A DNA stretch of 64,000 nucleotides, taken from positions 822,919-886,918 of the forward strand of contig NZ_KE332512.1 of the NCBI RefSeq assembly GCF_000412995.1, written 5' to 3'. Below, piece after piece: positions 41,962-51,656 of the stretch. How positions within the stretch are numbered: the first letter of the stretch is position 1; every line of letters starts with the position of its first letter. The position numbers and the translations under genes are program-made. The notes under the pieces are model-generated. The model did no database searches, was not told the origin of the DNA, and saw nothing but the letters and a program-made list of their open reading frames with translations. Origin of the DNA: Treponema vincentii F0403 (GTDB taxonomy: Bacteria > Spirochaetota > Spirochaetia > Treponematales > Treponemataceae).

Positions 41962-44640
41962 TTACTTTGAAGCTTTTTTGCGCGTAAGCTTGCGCCCTTC
42001 GTTTTCCGCCTTTTCCAATTCAGCCTGCGCAATTGAAAGAAGCGCAATAGGTACCGAATAAGACGAGCAGGAAACATAATCCAAACCGGCTTTCATACAG
42101 AAGGGGATGTTTTCAGGACGGGCGCCCTGTTCACCGCAAAGGCCGAGTTTGAGATCGGGACGGGTAAGCCGGCCGCGTTCAATCGCGATACTGATAAGCT
42201 CCCGCACTCCCGGATCCAAAATCGCAAACGGATTTCCATCTATCAAATCGTATAATGTGTAATCCGGCATAAAGCTGTTAAAGTCATCGCGCGAAAGACC
42301 GAGCGTCGTTTGGGTCAAGTCATTGGTCCCGAACGAGAAGAATTCCGCATAGCGGGCAATTTCTCCTGCGGATAACGCAGCAACCGGTAATTCAATCATC
42401 GTACCGATTTTGAAATCGATCGGTTTCGCTTTGAGCTGAGTCCGCATTTCTTGTTCGATTGTGCGGATACCCAGATAAGCATGGCCTTCAATCTTCTTTC
42501 CATACGCAATCTGTTTAAGCTCACGGAAATTCATAACAATCGGAACCATGATTTCGACATGCGTTTCAATACCTTCTTTCTGCAGCTTGTAAGCCGCTTC
42601 AAAAATTGCACGCACTTGCATTGCATAAATCTCCGGATAGGAAATCGCAATACGGCATCCTCGATGTCCAAGCATGGGGTTTACTTCCGCCCGTATCGCA
42701 ATCGATTCCGCCAAAGCCTTTTTACTGACGGTTTTCTTCGCTTCGTTTTTAAGATAGTCAACAAACCCGTCCAGCTCGGTTTCATTATGCGGTAAAAATT
42801 CGTGCAGCGGCGCATCCAAAAGACGGATGGTAACTTCACGGCCATTCATTACTTTGAAGATACCGTAAAAGTCTTCCATTTGAACTTTTTGAAGCCGGTT
42901 GAGCACTTCAATACGTTCTTCCGTTGTTTCGGCAAGGATCATCTCTCTAAAGATATTGATACGCTTAGCATTAAAGAACATGTGTTCAGTGCGGCAAAGC
43001 CCGATGCCTTCGGCGCCGAAACTGACCGCCAAAGCAGCATCACGGGGACTATCGGCATTGGCGCGTACATGGAAGTCTTGGATAAACGAGCGGGTAAGAT
43101 CGATAAAATCAAGCAAACCGGATGTTTTAGGATCGGGTTCGATTAACTCCGCTGCACCGAAGTATACCGTCGACTCACCGTAATAAGGTACTTGTAAGGT
43201 GATATAATCCCCTTCTTTAATAGTAATACCGTTGATAACGGCTTTATTCGTCATAATTTTCATGTCCGGACGGACTAACGAAATCTTTCCGTACTGACGC
43301 GAAACAACGGAAGCATGAGCCGAATAACCGCCTTCGTTAGAAAGAACGCCGGTGGAAACTTCGATTGCTTTTACATCTCCAGCATAACTGGCCGGTACAC
43401 AGAGAATACAACGGGTATCGGCGCTTTGCAGACGTGCAATACGCTGTGCTTCGATCAACGAATCGGCGCTAAAGTATACGCGACCTACCGCTGCACCCGG
43501 AGCGCCTGCAATACCGCCTTTTGAATGCTGCAGATTTTTAACACTTGCCATATTGATGACCGGGTGTAATATTTCGTTTAGCTGACCGGGTTTAACGTTC
43601 TTTACAACATATTCCGCATCAACAATTTTGCGGTTGTATAAATCGAGCAGGAAGTGCACTAATGCAATCGTACTCTTTGCTTCGACGGATTTTTGCTCGA
43701 TAAGCCACAGCTTCCCTGCTTCAATCGTAAAACGGATTTCCCGGACATCTTTACTGTGGTCTTCCAACTGCCATGCAATTGCTTCCAGCTGCTCCAAATA
43801 TGCAGGCTTTATGTCGTTAATGTCTTTTCCAACGGCATCGACTTCATCGAATTTTTCTTGAAAGAACATTCCCTGCAATTTTTTTTCGCCGGTAACGATA
43901 TTGCGGCTGAAGAATCTACCGGAAAAGGATTCCTTATCATAGTTTCCGTATACCAGCGGCTGAATCAGTAACGCTACATCGTTTTCATTATCGGGTTCAA
44001 GACTGAGCAGCGTACTGATGAGCTGAATGGTTTTATTCAGCTGCACTTCTGCGGTACTGAAAAACTCCTGCGGCAGATACGGCTGGTACATATCCATAAC
44101 GGTTTCGCCCGATTCGGTACGTTTTTCTTTTTTTAGTTCGTTTCCGATTTTTTCCAACTGCTCTTTGTAGAGTTCCTGCTTAGCGCCGTCACCCTCTAAT
44201 TCTGCAATCTTATACAAGATTGAGAAGATACCGCGCAGCAAAAACAGCACTTCATGGCTTGCAAAATCTTTTCCGACTTTTTTTTCAAAACCGCCGATTG
44301 TTGTTTTTGCCAAACCGAAGTTATGCAGCGTCGGATAATTGGCAATAACAAGGTTGGGAGAAATAACAAGCTTTAATAAAAGAGGATTTTCCGCATCGCC
44401 GAATTCTTTTTTAACCGCTTCACCCATCTTTTTTAAGAACGGACGCAGTAGCGGCAAAGCATTTGCTTGTTGCAAGTCTTGTGTAATGGTTGCATCCATC
44501 ACAAGTCCGGGTACGATCGGGAGCCCAAGTTCCGAAAATTCATTCAGCTGGCGTCCGCGGATACCGAGGATCGTTTTATCGATATTACTTTTAAGCGATT
44601 CTTTATTACTGAAAAAATGGATTGATTTAGACATATTCAT
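41962..44640 (-). CDS. PPDK-like PEP-utilising protein with degenerate ATP-grasp domain
   Basis: An 892-residue protein with the full pyruvate phosphate dikinase layout. The swivelling phospho-histidine domain keeps the catalytic His442 (GGYSAHASVV). The C-terminal PEP/pyruvate barrel keeps RTEHMFF, MLGHRGCR, GTMIELPVAA, FSFGTNDLTQTTLGLSRDD and GLCGEQGA with Cys835. In the N-terminal ATP-grasp domain, however, conserved sites are changed: the GGKGA lysine is Arg (GIRGR, 26-30) and the expected SVRSGA arginine is Val (LLLKLVISPN, near 92). The LQTR end motif reads LIEQK. ATP synthesis or use is therefore doubtful, whereas PEP-dependent His phosphorylation is still possible, as in Enzyme I. It starts nine bases after a gene with an HPr-like domain. 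In T. pallidum the corresponding place beside cfpA is, from memory, TP0746. Confidence 0.85.
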   Translation of the reverse strand: MNMSKSIHFFSNKESLKSNIDKTILGIRGRQLNEFSELGLPIVPGLVMDATITQDLQQANALPLLRPFLKKMGEAVKKEFGDAENPLLLKLVISPNLVIANYPTLHNFGLAKTTIGGFEKKVGKDFASHEVLFLLRGIFSILYKIAELEGDGAKQELYKEQLEKIGNELKKEKRTESGETVMDMYQPYLPQEFFSTAEVQLNKTIQLISTLLSLEPDNENDVALLIQPLVYGNYDKESFSGRFFSRNIVTGEKKLQGMFFQEKFDEVDAVGKDINDIKPAYLEQLEAIAWQLEDHSKDVREIRFTIEAGKLWLIEQKSVEAKSTIALVHFLLDLYNRKIVDAEYVVKNVKPGQLNEILHPVINMASVKNLQHSKGGIAGAPGAAVGRVYFSADSLIEAQRIARLQSADTRCILCVPASYAGDVKAIEVSTGVLSNEGGYSAHASVVSRQYGKISLVRPDMKIMTNKAVINGITIKEGDYITLQVPYYGESTVYFGAAELIEPDPKTSGLLDFIDLTRSFIQDFHVRANADSPRDAALAVSFGAEGIGLCRTEHMFFNAKRINIFREMILAETTEERIEVLNRLQKVQMEDFYGIFKVMNGREVTIRLLDAPLHEFLPHNETELDGFVDYLKNEAKKTVSKKALAESIAIRAEVNPMLGHRGCRIAISYPEIYAMQVRAIFEAAYKLQKEGIETHVEIMVPIVMNFRELKQIAYGKKIEGHAYLGIRTIEQEMRTQLKAKPIDFKIGTMIELPVAALSAGEIARYAEFFSFGTNDLTQTTLGLSRDDFNSFMPDYTLYDLIDGNPFAILDPGVRELISIAIERGRLTRPDLKLGLCGEQGARPENIPFCMKAGLDYVSCSSYSVPIALLSIAQAELEKAENEGRKLTRKKASK

Positions 44641-44649
44641 AATAAACTC

Positions 44650-45684
44650 CTAGAAAAGGTTAAGAACGGTGCTGGGAGAACCGCGCAAAAAAGCTTCAAA
44701 ACGGGGACTTGCACCTTCGGCAAAGTATTTTGACAATTTTGACAAGTCTTTGATTTCTTCCCCTGCGACGGCAAACTGAATACTACTGCCGTGTTTTACC
44801 TTTCCCCATTTAAACAGCGTATTGATGTCGACAATCTGCTCACCGTCATAGAAGACGATAACCTTATTATGCGGGTACCGTGCATTGTAACTGCGGATAA
44901 TCCGTTTCCACGCTTCAACGTTTCCGTTATGAAACAGTTCGTTGCTTACGATAACCGAAATTTGCTGCGATATACGGGTTTTACCCGACGGCGCTTGCAT
45001 CTGCACAGAGGCGGCTTCACGAGAAGCTGTTTCTTTTGCTTTTGCAGTTTTTGCGGCTGTTTTTACTTTTGCAGCTGCCGAAGTTCTTGCCGGTTTCCGC
45101 GTTCGCCCTCCGGCAGATTGTTTTTTAATCTGAGGCGCGGCAAATACAAAAGGTCCGCTCAAAATCTTTCCGGGAATTGACGGTTTTGTACCTTCCAAAA
45201 GAGCTAGAAAAGCGCTGAATACCGCTTCTGCAACGGGTGTTTCTATTGCGCCTTTGTCTTGTTTTCCGACATAAATATTCAAAAGCTCATTTTTTTTCAG
45301 GGTTTCAAAAAGAGAAGCGTTTGCAGGATTTTTAGGGTTTATCACCAAAAACCCCAAATCGGGATGGTGATAGCCGATAACGATATCGACGCCTTTCCAT
45401 TTTGCCGTTTCCGTAATGATATCCGTAGGTACTGCGGTTATTTCGCGGATATTCTTAGAAATCACTTTATATCCCCACATATCAAGCAGTATAACGGATA
45501 AAAATGCCGGAATTTCTTCATTTGTCAATTCTTTATTTTCAAGCAATATACCGATTTCATCGGCAATATTTTTTTTTACATTGCAAGCATCCAGAAGCGA
45601 TAAAGCATTCTGAATATGTGTTACAGAGGCATTAAACCCCTGCTTTGTAGCAAGCGGTACATAAAATCCTAATGAATCGAGCAT
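44650..45684 (-). CDS. Unknown protein with Lys/Ala-rich linker and HPr-like C-terminal domain
   Basis: A 344-residue cytoplasmic protein. Residues 1-180 form a mixed alpha/beta domain I do not recognise. Residues about 187-237 are a Lys/Ala/Thr/Arg-rich linker. Residues about 240-324 resemble HPr of the phosphotransferase system: QQISVIVSNELFHNGN (strand 1 and active-site loop), a helix with AWKRIIRSYNARY, KVIVFYDGEQIVDINTLFKW (strands 2-3 and helix 2, compare the SLFKLQTLGL of E. coli HPr), and HGSSIQFAVAGEE with a final helix LSKLSKYF. His252 lies one position away from the HPr active-site His, and Thr289 stands where Ser46 would be. The similarity was found by eye. AGGAG precedes the ATG. 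It lies between cfpA and the PPDK-like gene, all on the same strand. Confidence 0.7.
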   Translation of the reverse strand: MLDSLGFYVPLATKQGFNASVTHIQNALSLLDACNVKKNIADEIGILLENKELTNEEIPAFLSVILLDMWGYKVISKNIREITAVPTDIITETAKWKGVDIVIGYHHPDLGFLVINPKNPANASLFETLKKNELLNIYVGKQDKGAIETPVAEAVFSAFLALLEGTKPSIPGKILSGPFVFAAPQIKKQSAGGRTRKPARTSAAAKVKTAAKTAKAKETASREAASVQMQAPSGKTRISQQISVIVSNELFHNGNVEAWKRIIRSYNARYPHNKVIVFYDGEQIVDINTLFKWGKVKHGSSIQFAVAGEEIKDLSKLSKYFAEGASPRFEAFLRGSPSTVLNLF

Positions 45685-45840
45685 TCACTTCTCCTTTGCA
45701 TGGCAAGGACGGTTTTAGAAATACTTATAAAAAACTTCCTTGCATTTACTTTTGGTCTTACGGGAAAAACATTCCTCAAGGAATCCTTCAATATTGTTTA
45801 TCATATCTCAGAAAAGCAGAATGGAGATTCCCTATAGATA

Positions 45841-45875
45841 AAAGCCCTCCGAAACAAGCGTTTCAGGGGGCCTTT
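45841..45875 (-). terminator. Terminator of cfpA
   Basis: AAAGCCCTCCGAAAC and GTTTCAGGGGGCCTTT form an imperfect GC-rich stem with a four-base loop; on the minus strand a TTTTAT tract follows. It lies 35 bases after the cfpA stop codon and would limit read-through into the next two genes, consistent with a far higher need for the filament protein. Confidence 0.7.
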
Positions 45876-45909
45876 ATCACATTTTAACTTATTTCCATTA
45901 TGGTAAACT

Positions 45910-47961
45910 TTACAGAGTTCTTACACCGGATTTGCGTCCGCGGCGGCCTCTGCTTGCCGTATTATCAACAGCACCGGCTTTCTTGGTTCTAGCGGCGCCT
46001 CTGCGGCTGCGGGGTGCAGCGGGTGCATTAACGGTTTCTGCAGCAGGTGCTTCCAAACTCGGTGTCTCGTTCAGCATATCGATAAACTGAGCACGTCCGC
46101 TCGGGGTTACCGCAGCAGGTTCATCTTCTTCGCCTGAGCCGAAGGTCTGTGCAATATCGGCACGAACCGTTGAACGGCGGCGGCTGAATGAAGCAAACGC
46201 CTGATCCATAAAGCCTTTAGAAACTCCATGAAGGAATTCGTTCAATACGTTTGCCATACCGTCAAGCGTTGCCTTCTTGCGTTTGATGGAGGTGATATCC
46301 ACGTCAAGCAAGAGTCCGGGCTGCATGTGGAAGGGGTTGATGAGGTAATCGAACTTGTTAAATTCCGCCTCAAGGAAAGCGAGCCGTTCTTCCATAACGC
46401 GCCGCTCAACCGGGTACTGATAGTCGTACATTTTCTTAAGCCGTTCACGCATAATGATAAGCTTTTTGCGCATCTTGTCTTTCTCGTAAACAAAGGTGCG
46501 GTTCATCTTTTCAACTTCAGTTTCGGCTGCGTTGACAAACGAAATTTCATCCCAGACTTTTGCGATGTCTTTGTAGGCAGGTTCGCCTTTAGGCATCTTG
46601 TATTTCTTCTGGATATGCTTTTCGTAGAGTTTTGCCAAGTCACCGAAATCGGTAATACGTACCATGAACTTCGACTTATCATATTGCGTCTGCAATACGT
46701 CCCAAAGGTGTTCAATTTCGGTTTCAAACGACCGGATCATTACTTCATACGCTTTGCGCTCTTCAATGAGCTGTGCATTATCGTAGTAGCGCAAACGGAT
46801 TTGATAGCGTTCGTCGGGAAGGTTTGCAACGTTGGTATCATCGTATTCGCGCAGCAGCAGCTCGCGGGCATTTTTCAGGTTTTCAATGTATTGATAACCC
46901 ATCTTAGAGGTATCAAGAATTGAAGTTAACGAGTTAATTGCCGTATTGAAGCCGCGGTTACGGATGTTTTCAATGTCGATGATGTGCTTGATATTCTCGC
47001 GTACGTTGAGCTGATCGAATGTTTCCGGATCGATTTCCGCTCTCAGGTTTGCAATGCGTTCCATTAATTCTTTTGAAACTACCGAATAGCGCTTGCTTTC
47101 GGGATTGTCAACATCATCGTCGGTAACATCGAGAACCTTTCCCATCTTTTTGAAGATGATTTCGCTATCGGTCATCTCTTCCTTACCCTCATCGATAAGT
47201 TCATCTTTGAGCTGTTCGATTTCTTTATCGATAAGATTCATCATGTGGTTGGAAAGTAAATCTTTGATTAAGTATTCCACCGTTACCTGATATTGGAAGA
47301 TCGGGCTGATAAGCTCGGTATCGAGAATATTGACTGAAAGCTTTACATCCGTTACGGTTTTCGGTTTAAGAATATTGTCTTTAAACGCGCACTTTACGAT
47401 TGAGTAGGCGTTTTCACCGCGGACGAAAGCTCCGACGTCGGTCTTTTGGCGCAGAAGCGAATTGGTTAAGGTTTCAAGATCATTGATTCCGCGCTGTACG
47501 TGCCCTTGCAGGTGTCCGTACATATTGACGATCGATTTTTCGATTTCACCGGTATTGAACTTATCGGCGCCGCCGACTTCATCCAACAGAGTTGCAATCT
47601 CTTTCGGAGTATAGCGGTTCAGAACCTTCATTTCCTCTCTATCGATAAATCCGCGGACTTTTTTGAGCATTTCATCTTCTGCGGTTACCATATAGCGGTT
47701 GAACATATTCTGATAGTTCTGGTTAAAGTAGTTGTATAACTTTTCTTTTAAACCGCCCATAACATCTAATCTTTCAAGAACGTCTTTGGGTAATTTTGTC
47801 GATAAGTGATGCAATACTTTATTGGTCTCTTCTTCAATCAGCTGATTCACTTCTTTCTGCTGATCGCGGTAATCCTGTGCCAACGAATTCCTTGAACCGA
47901 CAGCGCTGGGCTTTTCGGGATGGAATACATTTGGACTTTGAGGTAAATCTAAACTTGCCAT
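45910..47961 (-). CDS. cfpA: Cytoplasmic filament protein A
   Basis: CfpA builds the ribbon of cytoplasmic filaments that runs along treponemal cells beneath the periplasmic flagella. The 683-residue product begins [20 protein letters not shown] and is charged and mostly helical, with coiled-coil stretches (for example [19 protein letters not shown], and about 240-480). I recognise it as the treponemal filament protein from sequence and size (T. pallidum TP0748 is near 680 residues, from memory). The C-terminal 75 residues are low-complexity, acidic then Arg/Gly-rich ([23 protein letters not shown]), a possible nucleic-acid or membrane contact. AAGGAGA precedes the ATG and a near-consensus promoter lies upstream. 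Confidence 0.95.
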   Translation of the reverse strand: MASLDLPQSPNVFHPEKPSAVGSRNSLAQDYRDQQKEVNQLIEEETNKVLHHLSTKLPKDVLERLDVMGGLKEKLYNYFNQNYQNMFNRYMVTAEDEMLKKVRGFIDREEMKVLNRYTPKEIATLLDEVGGADKFNTGEIEKSIVNMYGHLQGHVQRGINDLETLTNSLLRQKTDVGAFVRGENAYSIVKCAFKDNILKPKTVTDVKLSVNILDTELISPIFQYQVTVEYLIKDLLSNHMMNLIDKEIEQLKDELIDEGKEEMTDSEIIFKKMGKVLDVTDDDVDNPESKRYSVVSKELMERIANLRAEIDPETFDQLNVRENIKHIIDIENIRNRGFNTAINSLTSILDTSKMGYQYIENLKNARELLLREYDDTNVANLPDERYQIRLRYYDNAQLIEERKAYEVMIRSFETEIEHLWDVLQTQYDKSKFMVRITDFGDLAKLYEKHIQKKYKMPKGEPAYKDIAKVWDEISFVNAAETEVEKMNRTFVYEKDKMRKKLIIMRERLKKMYDYQYPVERRVMEERLAFLEAEFNKFDYLINPFHMQPGLLLDVDITSIKRKKATLDGMANVLNEFLHGVSKGFMDQAFASFSRRRSTVRADIAQTFGSGEEDEPAAVTPSGRAQFIDMLNETPSLEAPAAETVNAPAAPRSRRGAARTKKAGAVDNTASRGRRGRKSGVRTL

Positions 47962-48021
47962 CTTACTGTCTCCTTATTGCAGTAGATTTATATCCGCATC
48001 GGATATACTAATACAATTGTC

Positions 48022-48049
48022 ATTATAAGGCTATTTTATAAAATGTAAA
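48022..48049 (-). promoter_or_regulatory. Strong promoter of cfpA
   Basis: On the minus strand TTTACA (48049-48044), a 16-base spacer and perfect TATAAT (48027-48022), about 55 bases upstream of the ATG. The quality of the match fits a highly expressed structural protein. Confidence 0.75.
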
Positions 48050-48144
48050 GACACCTACCCTCTTTTTACTTTCTTTTTTTTATAATACTATACAATAAAA
48101 CCGTGGTTACCCACATTTTATAGGGAGTTATAGAGGAGTTATTT

Positions 48145-48807
48145 ATGTTGAAATTAAGATCCGTTCTTTTTATTTTTGCTTTCTGTATTATTTCAGTTAC
48201 ATCTTTTGCCGGTGAGAGAACCATTCCCGTCGATGTTTTTTTAATGATCGATAAATCAAAATCGATGAATGAACCCGGAAAATTTGACAGCTTGCATAAA
48301 TGGGTACGCGATACGCTTGTTACCGAAATGCTGATACCGGAGGATTGGATTACCATTTGGGAATTTTATGAAAAACCGCATGAATTGCAAACATTAATTA
48401 TCAAAAATGAAAATGACCGGAATGCATTGATAAAAACAATTGACGGTATTACTCCCGACGGCGCATTTACCGACATCGGCAGTGCACTTGATTCAATTCA
48501 AATTTCATTAAATAAACGCGGAAAAAACAATCGATATAAAATTTTGCTGCTGGTAACGGATCTTGAACAAGATGCTCCGTGGACATCAAAATACCGCGGA
48601 AAACAGGAATCATTTAAAAGTCCGTATCTTGCCGAAGCGCGTATTATCAAACATGATAATTGGTACGAAATAACACTGGATATGGATATTCAAGATAAAG
48701 TCGTCAAAACAACGAAAGAATTATATACGGATATTATTGATAATAAAGGAACTCCGCGCAGTAACGATGATCAAAATAAAGTGCTTATAACTGAAGAGAA
48801 AAACTAA
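48145..48807 (+). CDS. vWA-domain exported protein (Tp0750-like)
   Basis: A 220-residue protein with a signal peptide (FIFAFCIISVTSFAG) and a von Willebrand factor A domain. The metal-ion-dependent adhesion site is present: DVFLMIDKSKSMNE (DxSxS), GAFTDIGSAL (Thr) and LLLVTDLEQDAP (Asp). It is encoded head-to-head with cfpA and followed 62 bases later by a pallilysin-like gene, matching the T. pallidum order TP0748-TP0750-TP0751 as remembered. Tp0750 has been reported to act with pallilysin on fibrinolysis and matrix proteins. GAGGAG lies before the ATG, and TATAAT at 48081 may serve as -10 box, though no good -35 is visible. Confidence 0.85.
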   Translation: MLKLRSVLFIFAFCIISVTSFAGERTIPVDVFLMIDKSKSMNEPGKFDSLHKWVRDTLVTEMLIPEDWITIWEFYEKPHELQTLIIKNENDRNALIKTIDGITPDGAFTDIGSALDSIQISLNKRGKNNRYKILLLVTDLEQDAPWTSKYRGKQESFKSPYLAEARIIKHDNWYEITLDMDIQDKVVKTTKELYTDIIDNKGTPRSNDDQNKVLITEEKN

Positions 48808-48869
48808 GTATAATGTAGGCTGCCGGAATACTTGCAGCCTAACAAACCGTCAAGGATGTTGTTTTAACT

Positions 48870-50303
48870 ATGAAAAAATTATTTTATGCAGTTTGTATTG
48901 CTGCTGTTCCCCTCATTATCGGCTTGTTGGCATATCAGCGTATCCTTCGTCAACGGATGCAGGTAATACCACAAAGTGCTCAAACGATTATTCCGGTAGC
49001 ACCGCAGTCGCAACAACAAGAAAATTCTTCTGACGAACATATACCGGAAAGTTCACAATCGGTTATCACGTTGCTGAGCGATGAAATACTTGTCGATGAT
49101 ATACCGGTTGACGTCAACGGTGATAACAAAGAAGATAAAATTATTGCGGCAAAGAAATTATCCGATCAATTCATCTATCTTTTGATATTTTTGCAGGATA
49201 ATGAAACACAGGCTCTTACCAGAACGGCAGAAATAAAAACGGAAGCGACGCATGCAAAAACACTGTCCGTTGATACCTTGACGGTGCGGGAATACCGCTA
49301 TCCTATTATTGCATATAGCGGAATGAATGCCGATAATATGCAAGTTTTCGGAATGTATGCATTGGAAATCGATAACGAAAAAATAACGAATATTAATTCT
49401 TTAGCAGGTATACAAGCTGACGGCCAAATTATACTAAAAAACGAACAGGATGATTCGATTTCCGATTATACAATATCCGCATATTATTCCGATATCGATG
49501 CGCCTAATACGCTTAATCAAATAGAAAAGCAGTATACATGGAATGACAAAAAAGGAATTTTTGAGCAAACGAAAGAGATAAAGATTCCCGGAAATAGAAT
49601 TGAAAGTCAATTTCTTAAAAAATTTCAAACGGGAGATAGTAATTCTTTTCAAGAATTTCTTGAAGGTCTTTGGTATCAACCGAGTGCACGAAAAGATCAA
49701 AACCGGAGTATCTTTTTTAACCGTTCGGAAAATGAAATTATTTTTTCCGTTAATAATATTCAAGAGCTGTTTACCATCGATTCGGTTACACCGCGCAGAT
49801 TCGGCATCTATTTTTCTACAAAAAATGCATCAATTTCGAGTATCCATCGGCGTATCGATATTGAATTACTCGGGATCGATGAAGTACGTATACGGGTTAT
49901 CGACGATATTGCACGTTTAAAAATAGGAGTTGCATCGAATTGGGACGGAACATACCGAAAAATAAATAATACCGTCCGTGAATCGCAAAGAAACACTGCG
50001 CTTGATAATATAAAAAAATTATTAACGGCGGATGGAAAAACATGGAATAGTACCGAAGGATATTCCTTATCTTTTTCGGATAATTCATATCGATTACTGC
50101 AAGATACGGTACGGAATTCAGGCTGGTATACGATTTTACAGATACAAGATAATACTGTTTTACAGCTTAAAGACACGGAAAATAGAGAGCGTTTTTTCAG
50201 CCTTGTATTTGATAATGCCGACAAACGGCTGAATTTAATGGAAGTTTCAGTTAGTGTGAGCGGCATTACTCCGATTGGAAATTCGCCGCTAATATTTGAA
50301 TAA
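48870..50303 (+). CDS. Pallilysin-like protein (Tp0751 homologue) without HExxH
   Basis: A 477-residue protein with an N-terminal signal anchor (LFYAVCIAAVPLIIGLLAY), no lipobox, a Gln/Ser-rich spacer and a region of about 200 residues before the pallilysin core. The core (about 264-365) matches remembered Tp0751: FLEGLWYQ, SIFFNRSENEIIFSVNNIQELF, FSTKNASISSIHRRIDIEL and DIARLKIGVASNWDGTYRK. In Tp0751 the HEVIH motif follows the RRLEV strand; here the same place reads DEVRI (337-341), so the proposed zinc motif is missing. A further lipocalin-like segment follows (about 380-477, LTADGKTWNSTEGYSLSFSD). Adhesion rather than proteolysis is the more likely role. A terminator follows directly. Confidence 0.85.
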   Translation: MKKLFYAVCIAAVPLIIGLLAYQRILRQRMQVIPQSAQTIIPVAPQSQQQENSSDEHIPESSQSVITLLSDEILVDDIPVDVNGDNKEDKIIAAKKLSDQFIYLLIFLQDNETQALTRTAEIKTEATHAKTLSVDTLTVREYRYPIIAYSGMNADNMQVFGMYALEIDNEKITNINSLAGIQADGQIILKNEQDDSISDYTISAYYSDIDAPNTLNQIEKQYTWNDKKGIFEQTKEIKIPGNRIESQFLKKFQTGDSNSFQEFLEGLWYQPSARKDQNRSIFFNRSENEIIFSVNNIQELFTIDSVTPRRFGIYFSTKNASISSIHRRIDIELLGIDEVRIRVIDDIARLKIGVASNWDGTYRKINNTVRESQRNTALDNIKKLLTADGKTWNSTEGYSLSFSDNSYRLLQDTVRNSGWYTILQIQDNTVLQLKDTENRERFFSLVFDNADKRLNLMEVSVSVSGITPIGNSPLIFE

Positions 50304-50343
50304 TATTTTTCCGGCGCCCTTTTATGAGCACCGGAAAAATATT
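50302..50343. terminator. Bidirectional terminator between pallilysin-like and thiolase genes
   Basis: AATATTTTTCCGG (50302-50314) and CCGGAAAAATATT (50331-50343) are perfect complements over 13 bp. The A/T-rich outer parts supply U-tracts on both strands between the two convergent genes. Confidence 0.8.
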
Positions 50344-50411
50344 CATGATTTTTAATTACTTGCAAGCCGCTTTGCCGATTATTCCTTATCAGAAATAATC
50401 ATTGTTTATAT

Positions 50412-51620
50412 TTACCGCTTTACAATAACGGCGGTTCCTTGGCCGCCGCCGATACACAGCGAAGCAAGGCCGATTTTTTTATCGGTTCTAATCATTTCGT
50501 GAAGTAACGTTACCAAAATGCGGTTGCCCGAAGCGCCTACCGGATGACCGAGCGCAATTGCACCGCCATTGACGTTGGTACGCTGTAACAGTGCATTGCG
50601 GTCGACTCCGTGTTCACGTACCAATTCATGAATAACACCCAATGACTGAGCTGCAAAGGCTTCGTTTAACTCTATTAATTCCATATCGGAGAGTTTTAAC
50701 GATGCATAGTTTAACGCATTGCGGATTGCAGGAACCGGTCCTAATCCCATCACGAGCGGATCGACACCGCCCTGCCCGATACCGATAATTTCGGCAATCG
50801 GTTTAAGGTTATATTTTTTTACCGCAGCTTCGCTTGCAATCAACACAAATGAAGCGCCGTCGTTTATACCCGAGGCATTACCTGCCGTAACGGTGCCGTC
50901 GCTCTTAAAAGCGGGTTTCAGCTTTGCAAGTTTTTCCAGATTGGTAGTCCGATTCGGGAATTCGTCGGTATCGAATACAATATCGCCCTTCTTGTTATGA
51001 ATGGTAATCGGAACAATCTCGTTTTTAAACTTACCGGCATCGATAGCGGCAATTGCTTTTTGCTGGGATGAAAATGCAAACTCATCCTGCTGCTCTCTGG
51101 TAATATTGAATCTCGCCGCAATATTTTCGGCGGTAATTCCCATGTGGATATTGGCGCGGGCATCGGTTAAGGCATCATAAATCATGTGATCGACCGCTTG
51201 CCAGTTCCCCATCTTATTGCCGCTGCGGGTATTAGCCGGAACAAGGTACGGGGCAAGCGACATCGATTCTACGCCGCCTGCTACGACAATTTCGTTAAAG
51301 CCCGCTTGAATGGACATAACAGCTTCCATAACCGTCCGCAAGCCTGAACCGCAAACCATGTTAGTTGAATGGGCACAGACGGTTTCCGGAATACCGGCTT
51401 CCAATGCGATGGTACGGGCGATGTTTTGTCCAAGCCCTGCGCCGAGCACGTTACCGCAAATAAGCTCCGAAACTTGATCGGGCTTTACCTTTGCCTCTTC
51501 CAGTACCGCTTTTACCACTGCCGAACCCATATCTTTAGGCGGAACAGCGGAAAGCCCGCCGAGAAATTTACCGATTGCAGTACGTTTTGCACTGACAATG
51601 TACGATTTTGATAATGTCAT
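50412..51620 (-). CDS. Acetyl-CoA C-acetyltransferase (thiolase)
   Basis: A 402-residue biosynthetic-type thiolase that condenses two acetyl-CoA or splits acetoacetyl-CoA. Catalytic residues: Cys90 in NMVCGSGLRTV, the His in GGAIALGHPVGASGNRI and the second Cys in SLCIGGGQGTAVIV; NEAFAAQS is also present. The length is typical. It stands as a single gene. In oral treponemes thiolases take part in butyrate or short-chain fatty-acid metabolism; the acyl-CoA ligase gene at 54340 may act in related lipid metabolism. Confidence 0.95.
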   Translation of the reverse strand: MTLSKSYIVSAKRTAIGKFLGGLSAVPPKDMGSAVVKAVLEEAKVKPDQVSELICGNVLGAGLGQNIARTIALEAGIPETVCAHSTNMVCGSGLRTVMEAVMSIQAGFNEIVVAGGVESMSLAPYLVPANTRSGNKMGNWQAVDHMIYDALTDARANIHMGITAENIAARFNITREQQDEFAFSSQQKAIAAIDAGKFKNEIVPITIHNKKGDIVFDTDEFPNRTTNLEKLAKLKPAFKSDGTVTAGNASGINDGASFVLIASEAAVKKYNLKPIAEIIGIGQGGVDPLVMGLGPVPAIRNALNYASLKLSDMELIELNEAFAAQSLGVIHELVREHGVDRNALLQRTNVNGGAIALGHPVGASGNRILVTLLHEMIRTDKKIGLASLCIGGGQGTAVIVKR

Positions 51621-51656
51621 TTTTGACCTCCTAGCAAATTGAGGAAATACTTTAAA

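Noticed and set aside
46228..46923. 231-codon open frame opposite cfpA
   Set aside because: A shadow of the strongly biased codon use of cfpA; its product has no recognisable domain and no start signals.
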